In this document: positions 8,019-14,957 of the stretch, piece after piece
How positions within the stretch are numbered: the stretch's first letter is position 1
Layout: each line of letters opens with the position of its first letter
Notes under the pieces: generated by a model
Databases searched by the model: none
Told to the model about the DNA's origin: nothing
Seen by the model: the letters and a program-made list of their open reading frames with translations, nothing else
Assembly (NCBI GenBank): GCA_041690495.1
Contig: JAWLHE010000003.1
Coordinates: 1-64,000, forward strand
Direction of reading: 5' to 3'
From: DATAAP01 sp041690495
GTDB lineage: Bacteria; Pseudomonadota; Alphaproteobacteria; CACIAM-22H2
DNA length: 64,000 nucleotides
Translations under genes and position numbers: made by a program

Positions 8019-9901
8019 GCCGCGGCCTCGCGTGTGCGGCGGGACCACAGCGACTGCGCGAAGCCGGCAACGCCCTGTGGAAAGGCAAGCACGAGCACGA
8101 CGATGGCGAGGCCGAGGACGAGCCGCCACAGGTCGGTGATGCGCGTGAGCTGCTCGTGCAGGCCGGCATAGACGATGGCGCCGACGATCGGGCCCGAAAT
8201 GGTCTGCACGCCGCCGAGCAGGACCATCATCAGCGCGTCGATCGAGCGCGCGATCGAGACATAGGTCGGAAACACGCTGCCCTTGGAGAATGCGAACAGG
8301 CCGCCGGCGACCCCGGCAAACGCCGCCGCCAGGACGAAGGCAGCCCATTGCACGCGCATCACGCCGATGCCGATCGCCTCGGCACGCAGCGGCGAGTCGC
8401 GGCCGGCACGCAGCGCATAACCGAACGGGGCGTAGATGATCCTGCGCAGCACCAGCGCGCCCGCGACGCACAGGACCAGCGCCAAGTAATAGAAAACGGT
8501 CTTGTCGGCGGCCCATGCGCTCGGCCACACGCCGAGGATGCCGTTGTCGCCGCCGGTCACCTCGACCCACTGGAAGGCGATCGACCAGACGATCTGGGCA
8601 AAGGCGAGCGTCAGCATGGCGAGATAGACGCCGGACAGCCGCACCACGAACCAGCCGAACAACACGCCGCCAAGCCCGGCAACGAGCGGCGCCAGCACCA
8701 GTGCCGCCTCCATCGGTGCGGCGAGGTGCTGAATCGCCAGCGCCGCGCCATAGGCGCCGAGGCCGAAATAGGCGGCGTGGCCGAACGAGGCCATGCCGCC
8801 CGGCCCCATCATGAAATGCAGGCTGGCGGCGAACAAAACGAAGATCGCGATCTCGGTCAGCACGGTCAGCTCGTACTCGCCGGCCGCGAGCGGCGCCAGC
8901 ACGAGGAGGACCAGGACGGCAAGTCCGGCGAGCTTGAGCGCACGGGGTGCGGCGCGGACCACCGGCTCGACGGCGCCGGTCGCCGCCCGGGCATGGCTCA
9001 TCGGCCGGCCGAGCAGCCCGTAAGGCCGCAGCACGAGGACCAGCGCCATGACGATGAAGCTTGGCACCAGCGTCATGCGCGACAAGGCGATCTCGACTCC
9101 TAGCACCTCGACTGGTGGCGCTATCAGCATGAAGGCCTGCAGCTCGGCGATCAGCAGCGCCGCGAGATAGGCGCCCGGCACGCTGCCCATGCCGCCGACC
9201 ACGACGACCACGAACGCATCGGCGATGATCGTCAGGTCCATGTTGAGCGTCACCGGCTCGCGCGGCAGCTGCAGCGCCCCGCCGAGCCCGGCCAGCGCCG
9301 AACCGAGGAAGAACACCGACGTGAAGAGCCGCTTCTGGTCGACGCCCAGCGCCCCCACCATCTCGCGATCCTGCGTCGCCGCGCGCACCAGGGTGCCCCA
9401 GCGCGTGTGCTTGAACAGCAGCCACAGCAGTCCAAGCACCGCCGGGCCGATGAAGATCAGCAGCAGCTCGTATTGCGGGAAGCGCTGATCGAGGATGTAG
9501 ATGGCGCCGCGCAGGCCCGGCGCCCGTGGCCCCAGCAGATCCTGGGGTCCCCAGATCAGCAATGCGAGGTCCTGCACGATCAGCACGACGCCGAACGTGG
9601 CGAGCAGCTGGAACAGCTCGGGGGCGCGGTAAATGCGCCGCAGCAGCACGATCTCCATAACCACGCCGATCACGCCGACGACAAGCGCCGCCGCAATGAT
9701 CCCGCCCCAGAAGCCAAGAAGCCCATAGGGCACCCGCTCGACGATCGTCCATGCGAGATAGGCGCCGAGCATGTAGAACGACCCGTGCGCGAAGTTCACG
9801 ATCCGGCTGACGCCGAAGATGATCGACAGCCCGGACGCGACCAGAAAGAGCGACGAGGCGCTTGCCAGCCCGGTCAGGAATTGAGCGACGATGAAGTCCA
9901 A
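8015..9901 (-). CDS. Fused LivH-LivM permease of a branched-chain-type ABC importer
   Basis: A 628-residue membrane protein joining the two permease halves normally encoded by livH and livM. Residues 1-300 have the LivH pattern (F-G-V-S-R-I-V-N-F-A-H-G-S-F-Y-M-L-G-A-Y; G-G-M-G-S-V-P-G-A). Residues 310-628 have the LivM pattern (G-P-G-G-M-A-S-F-G-H-A-A-Y-F-G-L-G-A-Y; A-F-A-Q-I-V-W-S; G-G-V-Q-T-I-S-G-P-I-V-G-A). The join is a short Ala/Val linker around residues 302-318. The gene follows livK after a 132-base gap with two hairpins. Confidence 0.92.
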   Translation of the reverse strand: MDFIVAQFLTGLASASSLFLVASGLSIIFGVSRIVNFAHGSFYMLGAYLAWTIVERVPYGLLGFWGGIIAAALVVGVIGVVMEIVLLRRIYRAPELFQLLATFGVVLIVQDLALLIWGPQDLLGPRAPGLRGAIYILDQRFPQYELLLIFIGPAVLGLLWLLFKHTRWGTLVRAATQDREMVGALGVDQKRLFTSVFFLGSALAGLGGALQLPREPVTLNMDLTIIADAFVVVVVGGMGSVPGAYLAALLIAELQAFMLIAPPVEVLGVEIALSRMTLVPSFIVMALVLVLRPYGLLGRPMSHARAATGAVEPVVRAAPRALKLAGLAVLVLLVLAPLAAGEYELTVLTEIAIFVLFAASLHFMMGPGGMASFGHAAYFGLGAYGAALAIQHLAAPMEAALVLAPLVAGLGGVLFGWFVVRLSGVYLAMLTLAFAQIVWSIAFQWVEVTGGDNGILGVWPSAWAADKTVFYYLALVLCVAGALVLRRIIYAPFGYALRAGRDSPLRAEAIGIGVMRVQWAAFVLAAAFAGVAGGLFAFSKGSVFPTYVSIARSIDALMMVLLGGVQTISGPIVGAIVYAGLHEQLTRITDLWRLVLGLAIVVLVLAFPQGVAGFAQSLWSRRTREAAA

Positions 9902-9930
9902 GGGAGGGTCCGAGGCACGATCAACGGTTC

Positions 9931-10013
9931 GGCCTCATTCCCGAGCCTGCCGAAGGATGAGGCCTAAAGTGTGACGGTCGCCTCACCCTTCGACAGACTC
10001 CGGGTGAGGCGAC
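9931..10013. repeat. Two adjacent hairpins between livK and livHM
   Basis: The first hairpin pairs GGCCTCAT (9931-9938) with ATGAGGCC (9957-9964). The second pairs the 12-base arm 9977-9988 (GTCGCCTCACCC) perfectly with 10002-10013. Both lie inside the operon between the binding-protein gene and the permease gene. They resemble dispersed intergenic dyads of rhizobia; in this position they could stabilise the upstream mRNA and lower downstream expression. No T-run for intrinsic termination is visible. Confidence 0.7.
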
Positions 10014-10033
10014 ACTTGAGGAGGCGGGTCGGA

Positions 10034-11245
10034 TCAGGCCGGCCGCATCTTCTTGACGACGTCGTCTGGCGGCAGGTACTTGGCGCCGTCAGCATACCGC
10101 CAGTCGACCATTATCCCCCTGCCGCCCTTGACGGCGGTCTTGCCGACGAAGGCGCCGAGCGTGGACTGGTGGTCGACCGCACGGAAGTGATAGGGGCCGA
10201 ACACGCCGTCGACCTCGAGGCCGCGGCTCGCCTGGATCAGCTTCTCCGGCTCGACGCCGCCGGCCTTTTTGATCGCCGCGGCAATCGACTTGAAGGTTTC
10301 GTAGCCGACGACAGAGCCGAGGCGCGGATAGTCGTTGAACTTCTTCTGGTAGGCTTCGCGGAACCTGGCATGCACCGGCGTGTTGACCTGTTCCCAGGGA
10401 TAGCCGGTGACGATCCAGCCCTCCGGCGTCTCATCCTTCAGCGGATCGAGATATTCCGGCTCGCCGGTCAGGACGCTGACGACGGCCCGGCGCTCGAACA
10501 GGCCGCGGGTGTTACCCTGGCGCACGAAGTTGGTGAGATCCGGGCCGAAGGTGACGTTGTAGATCGCATCGGGGTTGGATTGCGCCAGCGCCTGCACCGT
10601 GGCGCCAGCGTCGATGCGGCCGAGCGCGGGGAACTGCTCGCCGACGAACTGTACGTCCGGCTTCGCCTTCTGCAGCAGCTCCTTGAACCACTTCACCGCC
10701 GACTGGCCGTACTCGTAGTTCGGCGCGACGAGCGCCCAGCGCTTGGCCGGGAGCTTCGCCGCCTCCTCGGCCAGCATCGCCGCCTGCATGTAGGTCGACG
10801 GCCTGAGGCGGAAGCAGTAGTCGTGGCCCTGCGCCCAGGTGACCGCGTCGCTCAGTGGCTCGGCGGCCATGAAGTAGACCTTGTTCTGCTTGGCGAAGGC
10901 GCTGACGGCAAGGCCGACATGCGAGAGGAACGTGCCGGCGAGCAGCGCCACCTTCTCGTTGTTGACCAGCTCACCAGCGATGCGCACGGCGTCCTCGGGC
11001 TTGCCCGCGTCGTCGCGCGAGATCACCTCGAGCTTGCGGCCGCCAACGCCGCCCGCGGCGTTGATCTCCTCGACGGCGAGCTGCCAGCCCTGCCGGTACG
11101 GCACGGTAAAGGCCGGGATGGCGGTGTAGCTGTTAATCTCGCCGATCTTGATCGCCGCACCCTGTGCGCGAAGGATCGCCGGTGCGCCGGCGATCGCAAT
11201 GCCCGCCGCCGCTCCAGCCATGAACTCTCGACGCCTGATTCTCAT
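10034..11245 (-). CDS. livK: ABC importer periplasmic substrate-binding protein (LivK/HAAT family)
   Basis: A 403-residue binding protein with a twin-arginine-like leader (M-R-I-R-R-R-E-F-M-A-G then a hydrophobic stretch to A-I-L-R-A-Q-G). The Type I periplasmic fold is indicated by K-I-G-E-I-N-S-Y, I-N-A-A-G-G-V-G-G-R-K-L-E and R-D-D-A-G-K-P-E-D-A. AGGAGG eight bases before the ATG fixes the start. It is the receptor for the fused permease and LivG/LivF. Operon context suggests an N-heterocyclic acid ligand; this cannot be read from sequence. Confidence 0.92.
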   Translation of the reverse strand: MRIRRREFMAGAAAGIAIAGAPAILRAQGAAIKIGEINSYTAIPAFTVPYRQGWQLAVEEINAAGGVGGRKLEVISRDDAGKPEDAVRIAGELVNNEKVALLAGTFLSHVGLAVSAFAKQNKVYFMAAEPLSDAVTWAQGHDYCFRLRPSTYMQAAMLAEEAAKLPAKRWALVAPNYEYGQSAVKWFKELLQKAKPDVQFVGEQFPALGRIDAGATVQALAQSNPDAIYNVTFGPDLTNFVRQGNTRGLFERRAVVSVLTGEPEYLDPLKDETPEGWIVTGYPWEQVNTPVHARFREAYQKKFNDYPRLGSVVGYETFKSIAAAIKKAGGVEPEKLIQASRGLEVDGVFGPYHFRAVDHQSTLGAFVGKTAVKGGRGIMVDWRYADGAKYLPPDDVVKKMRPA

Positions 11246-11375
11246 ATCTGCCTCCTGTTCCTGTGTCCCGTCTTTCTTGACCTCATGCCTCGCCCTCCCG
11301 CTTCGCGGGCCCTCTCTCCGCACTCCCTGCTCGAAAAAGAGCCGGAAAGGGATGAGGGGGAGAGAATTCGCGGCG

Positions 11376-11960
11376 CTATTTCAGTCCGTCCTTGCCTTCG
11401 ATCTTGTCCTTGGTCAGACCGCCGACGCGCGGCAGCGGGCGGCCGCTGTCGGTGACGACGACGGCGACGACGATTTCGTTGGCCCGCGGCGCGTCGGCGA
11501 CGCGGATCTCCATGCCATCGAAATGCGAGCGCACATAGGCCGCGTCCTTGTGGCCGAGCGGCACGTCGATCGGGCTGCCGACGCCGCCCATCTTCTTCGC
11601 GGATGGCACAAGCGCGGCGCCCTTCTCGACGGCCGTGCGCAGCGGCTTGCCGAGCTTGGGATGGAGAATCGCCGCGGCGTGCTCAAGTTCGCCCCCTTCA
11701 CCGACGATCGCGGCCTTGCCGTAGCTCTCCGCCTGGCCGGGCTTGATGCCGAGCGCCTCGACCGCGCGGCGGCCGAGCACGTCGCCCAGCTCCTCGCCGA
11801 TGTCGATCAGCGGATCGAGAGTCTCGGCGAAGCGGCCGGCGAAAGGATTCTCGATCACCGCGATCGCCGCTGCCTTGCGCGTCGGCGGCGCCACGTTCCT
11901 TCCCATCTCCTGATGGGTCTCCTCCACCGCCACCACCAGCTTGCGCAGCTTCGCCTTCAT
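11376..11960 (-). CDS. Amino acid synthesis family protein (PF06684), paralog 2
   Basis: A 194-residue cytosolic protein of the PF06684 family, whose name comes from weak fold similarity only; no reaction is firmly known. Family blocks are A-V-I-E-N-P-F-A-G-R, G-K-A-A-I-V-G-E-G-G-E-L-E-H-A-A-A, the K-K-M-G-G-V-G-S-P-I-D-V-P-L-G-H loop and Y-V-R-S-H-F-D. It is paralogous to the upstream gene (same 194-residue length, same blocks) and overlaps it by four bases, suggesting a hetero-oligomer within the heterocycle operon. Confidence 0.85.
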   Translation of the reverse strand: MKAKLRKLVVAVEETHQEMGRNVAPPTRKAAAIAVIENPFAGRFAETLDPLIDIGEELGDVLGRRAVEALGIKPGQAESYGKAAIVGEGGELEHAAAILHPKLGKPLRTAVEKGAALVPSAKKMGGVGSPIDVPLGHKDAAYVRSHFDGMEIRVADAPRANEIVVAVVVTDSGRPLPRVGGLTKDKIEGKDGLK

Positions 11961-12541
11961 CTGAGCCCGTCCTGTCCTTTGATTTCCGAGGCCTTGAGGC
12001 CGCCGACACGTTCGTGCACCCGCGGACCCGTGGTCATCGCCAGGATGAGCACGATCTCGTCGGCGCGCGGCGCGTCAGACATGCCGACCTCCATCGCGCT
12101 GAAATGCGAGCGCACATACGACGCATTGATATGCGTGATCGGTACGTCGAGACGCGTTCCCGGCGCGCCGACCTTCTTGGTCGAGGGCACGATCGCCTTG
12201 GCGTCGCCGAGCAGCTCGCGCATCGCATAGCCGCCCGGCACGTGCCAGAGGGCGCCGTGCTCGAGCTCGCCGGCGACGCCGACGATCGCGCCCTTGCCGT
12301 AGCCCTCGATCTTCTTAGCCTCACCGCCCAGTGCCGCGATCAGCCGCTTCGCCATCTCGAGTCCGAGTGGCTTGAGCGCGTCCATCATCGGCATGATGTC
12401 CTGCACGTATTTGCCGGCATACGGGTTCTTCAGCACGGCCGCGACGGCGCCCATTTTCAGCGGAGCCGGCACCGGCGCTCCGCCCTCGTGCCAGATATCC
12501 TCGACCGTCGTCATGTACTTGCGGACTTCGATCAGCGGCAT
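11957..12541 (-). CDS. Amino acid synthesis family protein (PF06684), paralog 1
   Basis: A 194-residue protein starting MPLIEVRKYMTTVEDIW, sharing V-L-K-N-P-Y-A-G-K, G-K-G-A-I-V-G-V-A-G-E-L-E-H-G-A-L, the T-K-K-V-G-A-P-G-T-R-L-D-V-P-I-T-H loop and Y-V-R-S-H-F with its downstream neighbour. ATG at 12541 is preceded by an AAAGGAAGA-type site and lies 11 bases after the UPF0280 gene. The tandem pair is a recurring companion of hydroxynicotinate-reductase-like genes as I recall. The enzymatic step is unknown. Confidence 0.85.
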   Translation of the reverse strand: MPLIEVRKYMTTVEDIWHEGGAPVPAPLKMGAVAAVLKNPYAGKYVQDIMPMMDALKPLGLEMAKRLIAALGGEAKKIEGYGKGAIVGVAGELEHGALWHVPGGYAMRELLGDAKAIVPSTKKVGAPGTRLDVPITHINASYVRSHFSAMEVGMSDAPRADEIVLILAMTTGPRVHERVGGLKASEIKGQDGLR

Positions 12542-12552
12542 TCTTCTTTCCT

Positions 12553-13440
12553 TTAGGCAGCTTTCCTCTGGGCGGCAAGTCTTGCGACGGACGGGCCGAC
12601 GGCCGCATAGCGGCGCTGCAATACCAGCACTGCGCCATGGATGTGTCCAGCATGGCGAAGCGCCTCGGCCTTTGCCACGCCGCTGCGGAGCGCACACGAG
12701 ATTGCGGCGCGGTCGAGCGCTGCAACCTCCAGGGTAACGAGGCGGCCGCCGAGATCGCTGTCGGGATCGATGTCCCAGGCCGGCACGCGCCTCACCGCCT
12801 CGTGGCCGGGCAGGTCGACGGCGTTGGCGATGATGGTCGCCGCAGCATCCGCCGCCGCAGCATCGGATGCTAGCACCGTCACCGCATCGGCAATGCCGAG
12901 CGAGAAGCTGCGCCCGCCACTGCCCTTGCAGGCGCGGCCCGAGGTGGCGATACCGCGCACCGGCATGTCGGCCGTGAGCGCGATCGTGCCGTCGACATTC
13001 GGGTCCGCGACGTCCGCGACGACGCCGCAGGTCAGGTTCTCGCCCGGCGCCACATGAAAGGCGATGTCGCCACCGTCATTGACATAGGCCCGGGCCAGCC
13101 AAACGCCGCGCAGCATGCGCGAAAGCACATGGTCGGCGACCGCGCCGGCCACCGCCGCCATCGGCGTGATGAAGTCGCCGCGATGTGGCCAGCAGGCGCG
13201 GACCATGCGCTTCGCCACCGGCCCCCGGAAGTGCGGTTCCGCGTCGCCAAGCGGGGTGCGCAGCAAGGGCAGCTCCGCCGCGAGTTGTGGGAGCACGTCG
13301 CCGAACGCATCCACCGCCTGCGCATAGCACGTCCGGATGTCGCCGGGTGAACCGAACGCCTCGACGATCAGGTCGATGGGTCCGTGCTGCAGATGCAGGC
13401 GGCGACCATCCGGCAGCATCGTCGCCTGCGCGCCGCTCAT
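12553..13440 (-). CDS. UPF0280 family protein (ApbE-like fold)
   Basis: A 295-residue protein whose blocks include M-L-P-D-G-R-R-L-H-L-Q-H-G-P, P-L-L-R-T-P-L, T-P-M-A-A-V-A-G-A-V-A-D, V-N-D-G-G-D-I-A-F and G-I-A-T-S-G-R. The N-D-G-G-D and T-P-M-A-A-V-A-G motifs resemble those of ApbE flavin transferases, the fold related to UPF0280. The ATG at 13440 overlaps the stop of the reductase gene (13437-13440). A role in flavin attachment to a partner enzyme of the operon is a reasonable guess only. Confidence 0.85.
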   Translation of the reverse strand: MSGAQATMLPDGRRLHLQHGPIDLIVEAFGSPGDIRTCYAQAVDAFGDVLPQLAAELPLLRTPLGDAEPHFRGPVAKRMVRACWPHRGDFITPMAAVAGAVADHVLSRMLRGVWLARAYVNDGGDIAFHVAPGENLTCGVVADVADPNVDGTIALTADMPVRGIATSGRACKGSGGRSFSLGIADAVTVLASDAAAADAAATIIANAVDLPGHEAVRRVPAWDIDPDSDLGGRLVTLEVAALDRAAISCALRSGVAKAEALRHAGHIHGAVLVLQRRYAAVGPSVARLAAQRKAA

Positions 13441-14957
13441 TCCGCCGCACTCCGCGCAGGCGGCGTCAACGGCCACGGCGCATCCGACGACCACTGCATC
13501 AGCTTTAGCCGCTGCTCCTGCGCCACCTGGGCCAAAGGCCGCACGTGATCCATGTGGCCGCCGAGCGACTCATAGTCGTCGAGCCGCAAGGTGAACTCGA
13601 GCGGGCCGACGATCGCCGGCGTCGGTACGTAGCCGAACGATCCGTCGGGCATGGCGGTCACGTCGACCATGTAGGTGATGCCGCCGCCCGGCCAGACATA
13701 AACCGCTGCGCCGCCCGAGGTGACGCGTGTCAGCGCCGCGCGCACCGAGCGCGTCAGCTTGACGGGATTCTCGGTGACGCCGGCGCGCAGGCTGCCCCCG
13801 GCCCCCGCCATGAACAGGACGCTGCACAGCGCGGGCTCGCAGTTCTCGCCGATGCGCTCCACGACCTTCGCAATGGGCGCGGGCATTTCCGCCGGCCGGG
13901 GCACGAGATTCTCGTCGAGCACATACCAGGCGGCGTGCTCGCCGGTCGTGCTTACCATCAGCAGGCGCAGCCCCGGCCACGCCGTCTTCGGGTCTATTCT
14001 CTCGATGATGCCGAGGGGTTCGGTGATGTCGGTGCCGCCCCAGCCGGTTCCCGGATTGGCGACCTGGAAATAGCGGCCCGGGGTCGATTTGCGGCCGCGC
14101 ACGCGGATGCCGGCGGGACGCATGTCGAGAAAGCGGCCTGCCTGGTGCTCCGTCAGAACGCCGGTGATGTGGTCGTCGACCACGATCACCTCGTCGGCAT
14201 GGCCGAACCATTGCCGGGCGAACATGCCGATGGTGGCGGAGCCGCAGCCGACGCGCATCCGCTCCTCCTGCGCACCATTGATAATCGGCGGCCTGCCGCC
14301 CTGCACGACGACGGTGGCGCCACCATCGATGGTCAGCTCGACGGCACCCTTGTTGCACAAGGTCAGCATGGTCTCGCAGGTGACCGTGCCCTCCTTCTTG
14401 CTGCCGCCGGTCAGATGGCGGACGCCGCCAAGGGCCAGCATCTGCGAACCGTACTCCGCGGTAGTGACGTGGCCGACCTGCTCGCCCTTCACACGGACAG
14501 CTGCCTGTTCCGGGCCGATATAGCGGTCGGTGTCGATCTTCACCTTGAGCCCGCAATAGCTGAAGATGCCTTCGGTGACGACGGTCACCATGTCGACGCC
14601 GTCGATCTCGCTCGACACGATGAACGGAGCCGGCTTGTAGTCGGGATAGGTCGTTCCCGCACCGATGCCGGTGACGAAGGTCGTCGCCCCGGAAAGCGGC
14701 GAACCGTCCCATTTCTGCCCGAGGAACGGCACCATCTTCCCGTCCTGCGCGATCGCACGCTGCGTGACCACGAACGGGTCCATGCGCACGAGCCGGCCTT
14801 CGACATTGCCGTAGCGGTCGCAGGCACCCGTCTTGCCCGGCCGGATGCGGCACAGCACCGGACACGCGTCGCAGGTCACGATGTCGCCCACCTTGGCCTT
14901 CGCTTCGGCCAGCGCGTCTTCGCTCGGCATGTCGGTCGAGGCTTTCGTTTCGGTCAT
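13437..14957 (-). CDS. hnr: 6-hydroxynicotinate-reductase-like iron-sulfur protein
   Basis: A 506-residue protein beginning MTETKASTDMPSEDALAEAK. An N-terminal cysteine cluster C29-x2-C32-x3-C36-x9-C46 can hold a [4Fe-4S] centre, followed by R-Y-G-N-V-E-G-R-L-V-R-M-D-P. The architecture matches 6-hydroxynicotinate reductase, which in Eubacterium barkeri reduces 6-hydroxynicotinate to 6-oxo-1,4,5,6-tetrahydronicotinate with ferredoxin electrons. The ATG overlaps the stop of the molybdenum-subunit gene upstream, and the UPF0280 start overlaps its own stop, so these are translated together. Its product would be the enamidase substrate. Confidence 0.85.
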   Translation of the reverse strand: MTETKASTDMPSEDALAEAKAKVGDIVTCDACPVLCRIRPGKTGACDRYGNVEGRLVRMDPFVVTQRAIAQDGKMVPFLGQKWDGSPLSGATTFVTGIGAGTTYPDYKPAPFIVSSEIDGVDMVTVVTEGIFSYCGLKVKIDTDRYIGPEQAAVRVKGEQVGHVTTAEYGSQMLALGGVRHLTGGSKKEGTVTCETMLTLCNKGAVELTIDGGATVVVQGGRPPIINGAQEERMRVGCGSATIGMFARQWFGHADEVIVVDDHITGVLTEHQAGRFLDMRPAGIRVRGRKSTPGRYFQVANPGTGWGGTDITEPLGIIERIDPKTAWPGLRLLMVSTTGEHAAWYVLDENLVPRPAEMPAPIAKVVERIGENCEPALCSVLFMAGAGGSLRAGVTENPVKLTRSVRAALTRVTSGGAAVYVWPGGGITYMVDVTAMPDGSFGYVPTPAIVGPLEFTLRLDDYESLGGHMDHVRPLAQVAQEQRLKLMQWSSDAPWPLTPPARSAAE

